DNA of 64,000 nucleotides from Pedobacter sp. D749 (GCF_019317285.1 NZ_CP079218.1:1798001-1862000), one strand, 5' to 3'; positions 1 to 9,781 are shown, numbered from the stretch's first letter. The notes: generated from the sequence alone by a model not told the origin. Made by a program: numbers and translations.

Positions 1-1439
1 ACCAACAGATTTCCAAACTCCGCGAAATTTTGCCTGATGTTCCGGTTTTGGCACTTACAGCAACTGCTACCTCTTTTGTTCGAAAAGATATCATAGAAAA
101 ACTGGAAATGAAAGACCCACAGGTTTTTGTGAAAAGTTTTGCGAGAGACAATTTAAGTTATGTGGTTTTCGGTAATGAAGATAAATATAAAAAGCTGATC
201 GATATTTGCCAAAAAGTAAAGGGTACAGGTTTGGTTTATGTCCGTAACCGGAGAGAAACTGCCGAGGTTGCCAATTTTATCAATAGGAATCAGATTAAAG
301 CCGATTTTTACCATGCCGGATTGGAACGTGATGTCCGCTTCTTGAAACAGGAAGAGTGGAAGAACAACAAAACCCGTATCATGGTGGCCACAAATGCCTT
401 CGGCATGGGCATAGATAAAGCAGATGTTCGTTTTGTAGTGCATTTAGATTTACCAGAAAGCTTAGAGGCCTATTACCAGGAAGCAGGTAGGGCAGGGCGC
501 GATGAAAAGCGAAGTTACGCTGTTCTTTTAGCCAATCAGTCTGATGTTTTAGGCCTGGAGTCCAGGTACCTTGATAGTTTTCCATCTCCTGACGAAATCC
601 GAAAAACCTATCACTATCTTGGCAACTATTTTCGACTGGCATTTGGTGCCGGCGAAGGGCTAACCCTTGCTTTCGATATAGCTGATTTTTGTAAACGATT
701 TAATATCAGTGTTTTAAAGACAATTTCTGCATTGAAATTTTTAGAGCATGATGGTTATCTAACCTTATCTGAAAGTGTTTTTTTACCATCGAGAATAATG
801 TTTATTGCCAGTCATGAAGATATTTACCGTTTTCAAATTGAAAATAAGGCTTACGATGGGATTATAAAGACGATTTTGCGTTCGCATGGCGGCGCTTTCG
901 ATGGTTTTGTTAAAATTAATGAGGCGGATTTAGCCAAAAAAACGGGCTTGTCTTACCAAGAGATTATCGCTTTATTGAATAAGCTGCAGGCTATTGAATT
1001 GCTGACATATATTCAACAGACCGATCAGCCACAGTTACAATATGTTAGACCAAGAGTTGATATGGATCATTTTGACCTCGATGTGAAATACCTCGGGCTG
1101 AGAAAAGAGATCTTACACAAGCAGATTAATGCGGTGGTGGCTTACGCTTCGTCTAATTTGTGCAGAAGTGTTCAGTTGCTGAATTATTTTGATGAACATC
1201 ATGCTACAAAATGTGGTGTTTGCGATGTTTGCTTAGCTGAAAAAAGAGCCGAAAACCAGAACCAAGTGGGCGAAGAAATTGAATTTGAAATTATTTCTTT
1301 ACTACAAAAGCAAGCGCTAAGTCTTGATGATCTGGCTACTAATATTAAAAATGGTACTGAAGCTGAAAGAATTGATGCCATCAGAGAGTTATTAGATGCA
1401 GGTAAGATTAAAACTGATGGGAAGAAGTATTATCTTTAG
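1..1439 (+). CDS. recQ: ATP-dependent DNA helicase RecQ, 3' part (5' end outside window)
   Basis: The reading frame is already open at base 3, so the gene starts upstream of the window. The visible part starts just before helicase motif III (LALTATAT). It continues through the second RecA-like lobe with FGMGIDKADVRFVVHLD and motif VI (YYQEAGRAGRDEK), then the zinc-binding subdomain (CRSVQLLNYF and CGVCDVC) and a winged-helix region. RecQ unwinds DNA 3'-5' in recombination and fork repair. I recognise no HRDC domain at the C-terminus, which matches the shorter Bacteroidota RecQ forms. The first ATG-like codon inside the window (TTG at 30) lies in the middle of motif III and is not the start. 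Confidence 0.95.
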   Translation, partial: QQISKLREILPDVPVLALTATATSFVRKDIIEKLEMKDPQVFVKSFARDNLSYVVFGNEDKYKKLIDICQKVKGTGLVYVRNRRETAEVANFINRNQIKADFYHAGLERDVRFLKQEEWKNNKTRIMVATNAFGMGIDKADVRFVVHLDLPESLEAYYQEAGRAGRDEKRSYAVLLANQSDVLGLESRYLDSFPSPDEIRKTYHYLGNYFRLAFGAGEGLTLAFDIADFCKRFNISVLKTISALKFLEHDGYLTLSESVFLPSRIMFIASHEDIYRFQIENKAYDGIIKTILRSHGGAFDGFVKINEADLAKKTGLSYQEIIALLNKLQAIELLTYIQQTDQPQLQYVRPRVDMDHFDLDVKYLGLRKEILHKQINAVVAYASSNLCRSVQLLNYFDEHHATKCGVCDVCLAEKRAENQNQVGEEIEFEIISLLQKQALSLDDLATNIKNGTEAERIDAIRELLDAGKIKTDGKKYYL

Positions 1440-1467
1440 ATGGGAGATGGGAGATGGGAGATGGGAG
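1440..1467. repeat. 7-bp tandem repeat, four copies
   Basis: Four perfect copies of ATGGGAG directly follow the recQ stop codon. This is a short microsatellite-like tract in the 130-bp gap before the next gene. I see no clear promoter or terminator in that gap. Confidence 0.9.
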
Positions 1468-1569
1468 AAAATGCCTATCAAGTTAGCAATAAAATATTAG
1501 TTTTGTAATGAACTATTTAATCAGTGGTATCCAAACAATCAGTTTAGTCTTCCGAGAAGCGAAAAACAA

Positions 1570-2877
1570 ATGATAGAAAAAGATAATAAGAAAACCATAC
1601 GCTCCTGGGCTTTCTTCGACTGGGCAAATTCTGCCTATAATTTAGTGATTACCTCGACCATTTTTCCAGTTTACTATGTTGCAATTACTACAACAAAAGC
1701 GCATGGCGACGAAGTAACTTTTTTTGGTAAAACGTTTATAAATACCGTTCTTTCTAATTATGCGCTTGCTTTCGCTTACTTATTAATGGTGGTTTTGTTG
1801 CCGGTACTATCTTCCTATGCGGATGCGAAAGGCAAAAAGAAGTTCTTCATGAAATTGTTTACCTATGTCGGATCTTTCGCCTGCATGGGTTTATTTTTCT
1901 TCAAACTGGAAACTTTAGAAGCTGGAATTATTTGCTTTGTGCTGGCTGCAATGGGCTATGTGGGCGGTGTAATGTTTAATAATGCCTATTTGCCCATAAT
2001 TGCTTCAACCGATAACCAGGATAAAGTAAGTGCCCAAGGATTTTCATACGGCTACGTGGGTAGCGTGATATTGCAGTTAATCTGTTTTGTTTTTGTGCTA
2101 AAACCCGAACTGTTCGGAATTACGGATAAATCATTGCCTGCTCAAATATCATTTTTGTTGGTTGGTATCTGGTGGTTTTTATTCGCTCAGATTCCTTTTA
2201 AAGCTTTGCCTAAAGATGTGCCTAATCCAGGCGCTGTAAACAAGGGGATTATTAAAAGCAGTTTCGGTGAATTTGCAAAAGTGTGGAACCAGCTAAGGCA
2301 AATGAAGTTTTTAAAAACTTATTTAATTGCCTTCTTTTTTTATTCGATGGGTGTACAAACCATTATGCTTGCTGCTGCGGGTTTCGGAGCCAAGGTTTTA
2401 AAAATGGAATCGGGCAGTTTAATTGCCGTTATCTTAATCATTCAATTGGTGGCAATCTTAGGCGCATGGATGATGTCGCTTTTAGCCAAAAAAATGGGTA
2501 ACATTAATGTTTTAATAATTGTAGTTTTGGTTTGGGTAGGTTGCTGTATTTATGGCTATTTTATAATTAATTCTACTCAATTTTATGCCCTGGCCGCCAT
2601 TGTCGGCCTGATTATGGGCGGAATACAATCTTTATCACGTTCTACTTATTCTAAACATATTCCGGAAAACACAACCGACACCGCTTCATTTTTTAGTTTT
2701 TACGATGCCACAGAGAAATTGGCAATCGTAATTGGCCTGTTTAGTTTTGCATTTATTGAGGGTTTAACACACAATATGCGCCAATCCATCATCGCTTTGG
2801 CATCATTTTTTATAGTGGGATTGGTGTTTTTAGTATTCCTGAAAAAAATCGAGCGCAATGAAACCGCAAAATTGTAA
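1570..2877 (+). CDS. MFS transporter, UMF1/Atg22-like family
   Basis: This 435-residue integral membrane protein opens with the family signature RSWAFFDWANSAYN, typical of the UMF1 (Vps22/Atg22-like) branch of the major facilitator superfamily. About twelve hydrophobic segments are visible. There is a charged loop after helix 2 (SYADAKGKKKFFMK) and a conserved late segment GLIMGGIQSLSRSTYSKHIP. Substrates of bacterial members are mostly unassigned, so none is given here. It acts in the inner membrane. Only 24 bp separate it from the Fe-S protein gene downstream, so the two are probably co-transcribed. The ATG start at 1570 is in front of the conserved N-terminus. Confidence 0.9.
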   Translation: MIEKDNKKTIRSWAFFDWANSAYNLVITSTIFPVYYVAITTTKAHGDEVTFFGKTFINTVLSNYALAFAYLLMVVLLPVLSSYADAKGKKKFFMKLFTYVGSFACMGLFFFKLETLEAGIICFVLAAMGYVGGVMFNNAYLPIIASTDNQDKVSAQGFSYGYVGSVILQLICFVFVLKPELFGITDKSLPAQISFLLVGIWWFLFAQIPFKALPKDVPNPGAVNKGIIKSSFGEFAKVWNQLRQMKFLKTYLIAFFFYSMGVQTIMLAAAGFGAKVLKMESGSLIAVILIIQLVAILGAWMMSLLAKKMGNINVLIIVVLVWVGCCIYGYFIINSTQFYALAAIVGLIMGGIQSLSRSTYSKHIPENTTDTASFFSFYDATEKLAIVIGLFSFAFIEGLTHNMRQSIIALASFFIVGLVFLVFLKKIERNETAKL

Positions 2878-2901
2878 GTTTGCAGACTAAAGAATTTGTT
2901 G

Positions 2902-3639
2902 ATGAAAGTAGAATTGTTTGTTCCCTGTTTTGTAGACCAGTTATATCCCGAAACCGCTTTTAATACGCTAAGGTTATTAGAAAAGTCAGGATGTAAAGTA
3001 GAATACAACTCGAAACAAACCTGCTGTGGTCAGCCGGCATACAATGCGGGTTATTGGGATGAAGCTAAAGAAGTGGGTACAAAATTTCTGAACGATTTTA
3101 ACGAAAATACCTATGTGGTGGCCCCATCGGCATCTTGTGTAGGGATGGTGAAAGGAGGATTTAACGATCTTTTTACCAATACCATTGTACATAACAAATG
3201 CCGTAACTTACAATCGAATATTTGGGAACTTTCTGATTTCCTGGTAAATGTAGCTAAAAAGGATTATTTCGGTGCAGAGTTAGAAGGCAAAGCCGTTTAT
3301 CATGATTCTTGTAGCGCATTACGCGAATGTAAAATTAAAGATGAACCCCGCCAGTTGCTTTCAAAAGTGCACGGTTTAGAAATGATCGAGATGGAAGATA
3401 CCGATATGTGCTGTGGTTTCGGAGGTACTTTTGCTGTAAAGTTTGATGCCATTTCATCTGCAATGGCCGAACAAAAGGTTAATCATGCAATGGCCCAACA
3501 AGCTGATTATATTATTTCTACCGATTTATCCTGCCTTTTACATCTTCAGGGTTATATTGATAAAAATAATCTGGCGATTAAAACCATGCATATAGCCGAT
3601 GTATTATGTAATGGCTGGTTGGAAAGTACAGAATACTAA
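2902..3639 (+). CDS. (Fe-S)-binding CCG-domain protein, LutA/YkgE-like
   Basis: The 245-residue protein carries two CCG-type cysteine motifs: TCCGQPAYNAG near residue 35 and MCCGFGGTF near residue 172, plus CSALREC between them. These domains bind Fe-S clusters or act in disulfide reduction. LutA/YkgE proteins form part of the LutABC L-lactate oxidising complex. lutB and lutC are not adjacent here, so the partner genes must be elsewhere, or the protein has another partner. ATG at 2902 is chosen over two upstream TTG codons because the family begins with this hydrophobic strand (KVELFVPCFVDQLYP). It sits 24 bp behind the UMF1-type transporter. Confidence 0.88.
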   Translation: MKVELFVPCFVDQLYPETAFNTLRLLEKSGCKVEYNSKQTCCGQPAYNAGYWDEAKEVGTKFLNDFNENTYVVAPSASCVGMVKGGFNDLFTNTIVHNKCRNLQSNIWELSDFLVNVAKKDYFGAELEGKAVYHDSCSALRECKIKDEPRQLLSKVHGLEMIEMEDTDMCCGFGGTFAVKFDAISSAMAEQKVNHAMAQQADYIISTDLSCLLHLQGYIDKNNLAIKTMHIADVLCNGWLESTEY

Positions 3640-3642
3640 TTT

Positions 3643-3675
3643 AAACCTCGCAGGTTTTTAAAACCTGCGAGGTTT
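3643..3675. repeat. Perfect 16-bp inverted repeat after the Fe-S gene
   Basis: Arms AAACCTCGCAGGTTTT and its exact complement are separated by one base. The palindrome begins 3 bp after the stop codon and could stop transcription in either direction. It resembles the dispersed palindromes at 10197 and 10447 in style but not in sequence. Confidence 0.85.
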
Positions 3676-3730
3676 AACTCTTATTCCATTGTCTGTGGGA
3701 CACATACCGAGGAGAATGGTTTTGCGCGAT

Positions 3731-3840
3731 AAATCCGCGTTAGGGATTGTAAGGGTTCAGTACCGATCCTTCATCGGTACCGGAGCGCAGCGCAGCCCTG
3801 AAAAGCCCGACCTTTGCGCAGCTTAGGGAACGCACAAATT
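3731..3840. repeat. Dispersed structured repeat, copy A
   Basis: About 110 bp with internal pairing. An outer stem GCGTT...AACGC encloses a hairpin GTACCGAT-(5 nt)-ATCGGTAC, followed by a GC-rich stretch (GGAGCGCAGCGCAGCCC). A second copy lies at 46321-46479 with near-identical flanks but an enlarged hairpin loop. The element is the main content of the 420-bp gene-free stretch 3640-4059. The rest of that stretch is AT-rich and featureless to me. Confidence 0.8.
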
Positions 3841-4059
3841 AATTTGCATTTTACGGTTTTTATTAGGGCTCATATCAAAACCACTGCAATTGCTTTTCAA
3901 AAACAAGCTCTATTGTAAAAAACAAATTACATCTTCCTTTAAACACCCTATTCAGCCATTGATTTTACACATTTAACAAACTTTACGTTACAATCAGCAA
4001 TACCTTTGTTAAACCTTTTACAGGATTTCTTATCTAAAGAACAAAACAAAATCATCAAA

Positions 4060-4953
4060 ATGAAAAAAATATTCATCGCTTTATTAGGAGTAATGTCGAT
4101 TGCAAGTTTTGCAAATGCACAAAAAAAGACCTCCGGAGCAATACAATTCGAAAACACCATCGATCCGGCGGCGATGGCATCAGCCAGCGGTATACAGCTA
4201 ACCGACCAGATGAAAGCCAGAATGCCTTCGTCTAGCAAAACCAATTTCGAGTTATTATTTACGGCTACAAACGCCAGTTATATGCCTGTTGAAGAAACGG
4301 AAGACAGCAATGGTGCAGGTGGCGGTGGTGGCGGAATGGGCCGTATGATGATGCGTTTTGGTGGTGGTGGCGGCAACCGCGAGTATTACTATACTTTCGC
4401 TGATAAAGGTCTGACAGAGGTTTTCGATTTAAACGATACCACTTATTACATGCCGAGTAAATTAACCTTATCTACTTCTGGTCCGATTGGTTCGATGAGG
4501 ATGGGTGGTGGCAACGCCAGAGATACCACGAAGGCGCAAGCTTCTCCGGCACCAAAAATAGAAGTGGTGAAAACAGATTCGACAAAACAGATTATCGGTT
4601 TTACTTGTCATCAGGCGATTGTAAGATCTACACGAGCGATCAAGATATTGGATATGGATAAAAATGTTGTTGAAGAAACTAAAATCTGGTATACAAAAGA
4701 TTTAGGTTTTGATTTTTCTCCAAACCCAAATATGTGGACAGAAGGTGCCGTTTTAGCTATCGAAGGTAGAGGTAACAGTTCAATTGCTAAAAGTATTGAG
4801 TATAGAAATGTGAGCACAAAAGATGTAACTGCACCTAAAAAAGCAAAATTGATCACCGATGAAGAATACAAAACTAAAATGGAAAATATGATGAAACGTT
4901 TTAGGCAGAACAGACCTGGCGGTGGTCAGAGAAGAGCATTTGGAATGAATTAA
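4060..4953 (+). CDS. Secreted GLPGLI-like family protein
   Basis: The 297-residue protein has a clear signal peptide (MKKIFIALLGVMSIASFANA). It follows the layout of Bacteroidota GLPGLI proteins: a beta-rich body, an internal segment beginning around IGFTCHQAIV (the usual 'G..C..A' strand), then IWYTKDLGFDFSPNP. At the place where the family motif normally reads GLPGLI-like, this protein has WTEGAVLAIE. A Gly/Met-rich low-complexity insert lies at about residues 81-110. The C-terminus is basic and Gly/Arg-rich. The function of the family is unknown. ATG at 4060 is chosen because the longer upstream frame adds residues in front of an intact signal peptide. Confidence 0.75.
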   Translation: MKKIFIALLGVMSIASFANAQKKTSGAIQFENTIDPAAMASASGIQLTDQMKARMPSSSKTNFELLFTATNASYMPVEETEDSNGAGGGGGGMGRMMMRFGGGGGNREYYYTFADKGLTEVFDLNDTTYYMPSKLTLSTSGPIGSMRMGGGNARDTTKAQASPAPKIEVVKTDSTKQIIGFTCHQAIVRSTRAIKILDMDKNVVEETKIWYTKDLGFDFSPNPNMWTEGAVLAIEGRGNSSIAKSIEYRNVSTKDVTAPKKAKLITDEEYKTKMENMMKRFRQNRPGGGQRRAFGMN

Positions 4954-5023
4954 TTCATTCTGCAAGACTTCCGAAATTTGTGCTTTCGGCCAGCCTGAAG
5001 GCTAACTTCTGAAGTCTTATCAT

Positions 5024-5058
5024 AAAGCCTTGAAAATATCAGTTTTCAGGGCTTTTTT
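5024..5058 (+). terminator. Rho-independent terminator after the GLPGLI-like gene
   Basis: The arms AAAGCC-TGAAAA and TTTTCA-GGCTTT form a hairpin with a short loop, followed by a run of T. It lies about 70 bp after the stop codon, and the next gene starts about 90 bp further on. Confidence 0.75.
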
Positions 5059-5150
5059 GTATCATTTTTGAAAGGCTTCTCTTTAGTTTTTGCATCTAGA
5101 TGGAGAATAGCTATTATTGGAATAAGATATAATTAGCCAAATTGATTACA

Positions 5151-6233
5151 GTGGAGAACAAAACAAACTTATTAGCAACCCGGCCACATTTCGAAATTTT
5201 AGACGGATTGAGAGGCATAGCTGCCATTGTAGTGGTAATTTATCACTTTATGGAAATCGCCATTACCGATTATAACAAGAATTTTCTGTCGCATGGTTTC
5301 CTGGCCGTCGATTTCTTTTTCTGTTTATCGGGTTTTGTAATTGCATACGCTTACGATACACGTGCTGAAAATATCGGACTGTTGCAGATTTTTAAGTTAA
5401 GACTGATCCGTTTGCATCCCCTGGTCGTGATTGGCTCTATTTTAGGTTTGTTAACCTTTTTATTCGATCCTTTTAGCGATTTTTATAGTGTTTATGGTTT
5501 CGGTAAAACTGCTTTGTTATTTTTAACTTCAGCTTTCCTGATTCCTTATCCGGTGATGCCAGAGCGTTATACCAATCTATTCTGTTTAAATGCACCGGCA
5601 TGGTCACTTTTTTGGGAATATATTGCGAATATCTTTTACATCCTCATACTTTACAAACTGAATAAAAAAGTATTGACTGCTTTTGCATTAGTTGGGGCGG
5701 CAAGCCTTATTTATATAGGTGTAAAGGTTCCCAACGGCAATTTAGGTGGTGGCTGGGGCGGACAAAACTTTTGGGATGGAGGAGCAAGAGTACTGTATTC
5801 ATTTACAGCCGGAATGCTGGTTTACCGTTTCAATTGGATCATTAAAAATAAACTTGGTTTCCTGGGGATGATAATCCTCTTGCTTATAGCCTTCCTTTTT
5901 CCTTATAGGGATGCTTATAACTGGATTACCGAGCCGATCATTGTATTGTTTTACTTTCCGTTTTTGGTTGCATTAGGCGCCGGGGCAGCACTAAATCCTG
6001 CTTCAAAAAATATCTGCAAACTTTCTGGCGAAATATCGTATCCCTTGTATATGACACATTATCCGTTTGTTTGGGTGTTTTTAACTTATGTAGCCGTGGT
6101 TAAACCTGCAATGTCAACCTTGTGGGTAGTTATTCCGGTTTCGGTATTGATTTTAATCGTGCTGGCTTATCTCATTATGAGATTTGTAGATATTCCATTG
6201 CGTAAATATTTGAAAACCAAATTTTTGCTTTAA
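5151..6233 (+). CDS. Membrane acyltransferase (acyltransferase family 3, OafA-like)
   Basis: About 360 residues with ten or so membrane segments. The N-terminal signature FEILDGLRGIAAIVVVIYHF contains the family's DGLRG and the catalytic-type histidine in YHF. HGFLAVDFFFCLSGFVIAY follows. These enzymes O-acylate surface polysaccharides or other exported molecules in the inner membrane. The start is uncertain: GTG at 5151 or TTG at 5142 fits, and there is no ATG in frame near the conserved N-terminus. It has no functional neighbours and seems to be a single-gene unit. Confidence 0.88.
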   Translation: MENKTNLLATRPHFEILDGLRGIAAIVVVIYHFMEIAITDYNKNFLSHGFLAVDFFFCLSGFVIAYAYDTRAENIGLLQIFKLRLIRLHPLVVIGSILGLLTFLFDPFSDFYSVYGFGKTALLFLTSAFLIPYPVMPERYTNLFCLNAPAWSLFWEYIANIFYILILYKLNKKVLTAFALVGAASLIYIGVKVPNGNLGGGWGGQNFWDGGARVLYSFTAGMLVYRFNWIIKNKLGFLGMIILLLIAFLFPYRDAYNWITEPIIVLFYFPFLVALGAGAALNPASKNICKLSGEISYPLYMTHYPFVWVFLTYVAVVKPAMSTLWVVIPVSVLILIVLAYLIMRFVDIPLRKYLKTKFLL

Positions 6234-6248
6234 TGTTATGATTAGTTC

Positions 6249-6311
6249 GTGGAGACACGAACCAAGGCTGTGGAGACATGAACCATGGCTGTGGAGACAT
6301 GAACCATGGCT
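6249..6311. repeat. 21-bp tandem repeat, three copies
   Basis: Three head-to-tail 21-bp units (GTGGAGACATGAACCATGGCT; the first copy has two substitutions) lie between the acyltransferase gene and the lipoprotein gene. The GGAGACA...ACCA core resembles the palindromes at 50284-50435. Confidence 0.9.
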
Positions 6312-6352
6312 GTGGTAAATAATTTAAACAAAAAATTAAACGATAACAAAAT

Positions 6353-6847
6353 ATGAAATCTTTTAAACCTGCTTTGCTTTCCCTTTCCGTAATACTGCTG
6401 TTCAGCTGCACATCATCAACCAGTGATTATGCCTATAATGAAAAAGTAACTTCCATTTTTTTGCGCCAGATGAAGCAAATCGATGAAACGGACAGCGTTT
6501 TTAAAGATACTTCGAAAGTTTATATCAAAGGATTCCCGGATTCTATTTCCTTATCGCACAAAGCAGAAAACCTGGTCAATAATTCAAAAATGGAACTTGC
6601 TGATATTGCAGATCTGAAACCAAGTAAAGCAGCCGAAAAGTTTAATGAAGGAGTTGTAGCTTACCTAACCGCTATAAACGATTATGGGAAAAAGGCAAAG
6701 GAAATGCTGCAGGCAAAAACGACTGGTGAAAAGAAAAAACTACATGATCAGCTGATGTTGAAGTATGAAAAATTGAATACTTACCCTGATCGTGTATTGG
6801 AGATACAGAAAACATTCCTCAATGAAGTAGGGCTTCAGCCAAAGTAG
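6353..6847 (+). CDS. Small putative lipoprotein of unknown function
   Basis: The 164-residue protein has a lipoprotein signal peptide ending in LLFSC, with Cys near residue 19 as the lipidation site. The mature part is helical and charged (EKVTSIFLRQMKQIDETDS, KAKEMLQAKTTGEKKK), so it probably forms a helical bundle attached to a membrane. I do not recognise a family. It lies upstream of thrS but is separated from it by a promoter, so it is not part of that operon. Confidence 0.7.
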   Translation: MKSFKPALLSLSVILLFSCTSSTSDYAYNEKVTSIFLRQMKQIDETDSVFKDTSKVYIKGFPDSISLSHKAENLVNNSKMELADIADLKPSKAAEKFNEGVVAYLTAINDYGKKAKEMLQAKTTGEKKKLHDQLMLKYEKLNTYPDRVLEIQKTFLNEVGLQPK

Positions 6848-6864
6848 AATTTTAAGACACTCAG

Positions 6865-6895
6865 TTTAAATAGCAGGATAAAATTCGTACCTTTG
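6865..6895 (+). promoter_or_regulatory. Bacteroidota-type promoter for the thrS operon
   Basis: The -7 box TACCTTTG (6888-6895) fits TAnnTTTG exactly. A TTTA at 6865-6868, 19 bp upstream, fits the -33 TTTG element with one mismatch. About 68 bases of leader remain before the thrS ATG. Confidence 0.75.
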
Positions 6896-6963
6896 CACAA
6901 AATAAAATCACATTGTAAGTGATATTTAAAACTTTTTATTCAAACTTTAAATCATAGTTGTAG

Positions 6964-8889
6964 ATGATTAACATTACTTTACCTGACGGTTCTGTCCGTC
7001 AGTACGAAAAGGGCACTTCTGCCCATCAAATTGCATTGTCAATTTCTGAGGGCTTAGCCCGTAACGTATTAGCCGCTGAGGTTAATGGCGAGGTTTGGGA
7101 TTCAACAAGACCAATCGAATCTGATTCATCAGTGAAATTGTTAACCTGGAATGATGCTGCCGGGAAATCAACTTTTTGGCACTCATCTGCCCACTTAATG
7201 GCTGAGGCTTTAGAAGCACTTTATCCAGGTACTAAATTTGGTATCGGTCCGGCAATTGAAACCGGTTTCTATTATGATGTAGACTTTGGCGACCGCGAAT
7301 TTTCTTCGGATGATTTCAAAGCCATTGAAACCAAAATGATCGAACTGGCCAAACAAAAGGAAACTTTTGTACGCGAAAGTGTAAGCAAGGCTGATGCTGT
7401 AAAATACTTTACCGAAAAAGGCGATGAGTATAAATTGGACTTAATTGATGGCCTGGAAGATGGTAAAATTACTTTCTATACCCAGGGTTCATTTACCGAT
7501 TTATGCCGTGGGCCACATATTCCGAATACTGGTTTTGTAAAAGCAGTAAAACTGATGAATGTGGCTGGCGCTTACTGGCGAGGTGATGAAACTAAAAAAC
7601 AGTTAACCCGTATTTATGGGGTAACTTTCCCTAAGGCGAGCGAGCTTACTGAATATCTTTTGATGATTGAGGAAGCAAAAAAACGCGATCACCGTAAATT
7701 AGGAAAAGAGCTGGAATTGTTTGCTTTCTCTGAAAAAGTAGGGATGGGCTTGCCTTTATGGTTGCCTAAAGGAACTGCTTTGCGCGAACGTTTGGTTAAC
7801 TTTTTAACCAAAGCACAGGCTAAAGCGGGTTATGAGCAAGTAGTAACTCCACATATTGGTCATAAAAACTTATATGTAACTTCCGGACACTGGGAGAAAT
7901 ATGGTAAAGATTCGTTCCAGCCAATTAAAACTCCACAGGAAGGAGAGGAGTTCTTCTTAAAACCGATGAACTGCCCGCACCACTGCGAGATTTACAAAAC
8001 AAAACCGCGTTCTTACAAAGATCTTCCGGTTCGTTTTGCTGAGTTTGGTACAGTTTACCGTTATGAACAAAGTGGCGAATTACACGGTTTAACCCGCGTA
8101 CGTGGCTTTACTCAAGATGATGCACACTTATTCTGCATGCCAGAGCAGGTTAAAGAAGAGTTTAAAAAAGTTATCGATTTAGTGCTTTATGTTTTTAAAT
8201 CATTAGGTTTTGAAAGTTATACTGCTCAAATTTCGTTAAGAGATCCTGATAATAAATCTAAATACATTGGTTCTGACGAGAACTGGAGACTATCTGAGAA
8301 TGCAATTATCGAAGCAGCTGCAGAAAAGGGCTTAAATACGGTTGTAGAATATGGCGAAGCCGCTTTCTATGGTCCTAAGCTCGATTTTATGGTAAAAGAT
8401 GCTTTAGGTAGAAAATGGCAGTTGGGTACTATCCAGGTTGATTATAATCTGCCAGAGCGTTTCGAATTGGAATATACTGGTAGCGATAACCAAAAGCACA
8501 GACCGGTAATGATTCACCGTGCGCCATTTGGTTCATTAGAAAGATTTATTGCCGTTTTAATCGAACATTGTGCCGGAAACTTCCCGTTATGGTTAAGTCC
8601 GGAGCAATTTATTATTCTTCCTATTTCAGAAAAATATGAAGAATATGCAAAAAAAGTTTTAGATGAACTAAATAATTCCGATATTCGCGGGCTGATTGAC
8701 TTTCGTGATGAGAAAATCGGTCGCAAAATACGCGATTCGGAAGTTAAAAAGATCCCATACATGCTCATTATCGGTGATAAAGAAATGGCAGAAGGAAAAG
8801 TTTCTGTCCGTAAACATGGTGAGGGAGATTTAGGCGAAATGACGTTGGAAGAGTTCAACAATTTATTAAGAAAAGAAATAACAGTTTAA
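6964..8889 (+). CDS. thrS: Threonine--tRNA ligase
   Basis: The 641-residue length matches bacterial ThrRS. In order: an N-terminal TGS domain (about 1-60), the editing domain with [11 protein letters not shown] (HxxxH motif), and the class II core with the zinc-site cysteine in [12 protein letters not shown]. Motif 2 is [14 protein letters not shown] and motif 3 is [11 protein letters not shown]. The C-terminal anticodon-binding domain is present. It charges tRNA-Thr in the cytoplasm and edits mis-charged Ser. It heads the cluster thrS-infC-rpmI-rplT, a widespread translation operon order. A good promoter lies just upstream. Confidence 0.98.
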   Translation: MINITLPDGSVRQYEKGTSAHQIALSISEGLARNVLAAEVNGEVWDSTRPIESDSSVKLLTWNDAAGKSTFWHSSAHLMAEALEALYPGTKFGIGPAIETGFYYDVDFGDREFSSDDFKAIETKMIELAKQKETFVRESVSKADAVKYFTEKGDEYKLDLIDGLEDGKITFYTQGSFTDLCRGPHIPNTGFVKAVKLMNVAGAYWRGDETKKQLTRIYGVTFPKASELTEYLLMIEEAKKRDHRKLGKELELFAFSEKVGMGLPLWLPKGTALRERLVNFLTKAQAKAGYEQVVTPHIGHKNLYVTSGHWEKYGKDSFQPIKTPQEGEEFFLKPMNCPHHCEIYKTKPRSYKDLPVRFAEFGTVYRYEQSGELHGLTRVRGFTQDDAHLFCMPEQVKEEFKKVIDLVLYVFKSLGFESYTAQISLRDPDNKSKYIGSDENWRLSENAIIEAAAEKGLNTVVEYGEAAFYGPKLDFMVKDALGRKWQLGTIQVDYNLPERFELEYTGSDNQKHRPVMIHRAPFGSLERFIAVLIEHCAGNFPLWLSPEQFIILPISEKYEEYAKKVLDELNNSDIRGLIDFRDEKIGRKIRDSEVKKIPYMLIIGDKEMAEGKVSVRKHGEGDLGEMTLEEFNNLLRKEITV

Positions 8890-8906
8890 ATTAAAATAGT
8901 ACAAAT

Positions 8907-9476
8907 TTGGCATTAGGAAGACCAGGATTTAACAGGGGACCACGTCCGCCTTTTAAGAAAAAAGAAGCAGAGCATAACATTAATCAGTATATTAAATCGC
9001 CCGAAGTGCGTTTAGCTGGCGATAATGTTGAACCGGGGATTTATCCTTTGGCAAAAGCTTTGGCACTTGCTGATGAACTGGAATTGGATTTGGTAGAAAT
9101 ATCTCCAAATGCCGTACCGCCAGTTTGTAGAATTATTGATTACAGTAAATTTGTTTACGAGCAAAAGAAAAAGCAGAAAGAAATTAAATCTAATGCTAAA
9201 CAAACTGTAATTAAGGAGATTCGTTTTGGTCCTAACACCAACGACCACGATTTCCAGTTTAAATTAAAGCACGCAGTAAGCTTTTTAGAAAACGGTGAGA
9301 AAGTTAGGGCTTACGTGCATTTTAAAGGTAGAGCAATTGTTTACAAGGAGCAGGGAGAGATTTTATTGTTAAAATTTGCCCAGGCTTTAGAAGATGTAGG
9401 AAAAGTAGAGTTATTACCTAAGTTAGAAGGTAAACGAATGTTCCTTACAGTTGCGCCTAAAGTAGCAAAAAAATAA
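8907..9476 (+). CDS. infC: Translation initiation factor IF-3
   Basis: The 189-residue frame contains the conserved IF3 N-domain ([33 protein letters not shown]) and C-domain ([28 protein letters not shown]). IF3 binds the 30S subunit, discriminates start codons and prevents 70S formation. The only plausible start is TTG at 8907, 17 bp after thrS. A non-AUG start fits the known autoregulation of infC, in which IF3 represses its own rare start codon (established in E. coli with AUU). The first 20 residues are Gly/Arg/Pro-rich. Confidence 0.95.
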   Translation: MALGRPGFNRGPRPPFKKKEAEHNINQYIKSPEVRLAGDNVEPGIYPLAKALALADELELDLVEISPNAVPPVCRIIDYSKFVYEQKKKQKEIKSNAKQTVIKEIRFGPNTNDHDFQFKLKHAVSFLENGEKVRAYVHFKGRAIVYKEQGEILLLKFAQALEDVGKVELLPKLEGKRMFLTVAPKVAKK

Positions 9477-9505
9477 AAATAGGTTTATAAATTAAAAAAC
9501 AGGTT

Positions 9506-9706
9506 ATGCCAAAAATGAAAACCAATTCCAGTGCTAAAAAGCGTTTTTCGCTTACTGGAACAGGTAAAATCAAAAGAAACAACGCATACAAAAGTCACAT
9601 CTTAACAAAGATGAGTACTAAACGTAAACGTGCCTTAGGTCAAACAAGTATCGTATCTGATGCTGATATGGGTAACGTTAAACGTATGCTTTGCATCGGA
9701 AAGTAA
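9506..9706 (+). CDS. rpmI: Large ribosomal subunit protein bL35
   Basis: The 66-residue basic protein starts [20 protein letters not shown] and continues with [13 protein letters not shown], the bL35 signature. It sits 29 bp after infC and before rplT, the conserved order of the infC-rpmI-rplT unit. In other bacteria this unit is regulated by L20 binding to the mRNA. I cannot identify such a binding site here with confidence. Confidence 0.96.
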   Translation: MPKMKTNSSAKKRFSLTGTGKIKRNNAYKSHILTKMSTKRKRALGQTSIVSDADMGNVKRMLCIGK

Positions 9707-9781
9707 TTTATTAATTCACCAGGTATCAGGCTTTAAGCTTTCGGTTAAACGGAACGCCGCTTACCAAAAAACAACAACAAC

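Noticed and set aside
4006..4059. Upstream extension of the GLPGLI-like protein
   Set aside because: It would put 18 residues in front of an intact signal peptide.
7000..7200. T-box or tRNA-like leader control of thrS
   Set aside because: The leader is only about 68 bases, with no specifier-type hairpin or antiterminator visible, and T-boxes are not expected in Bacteroidota.
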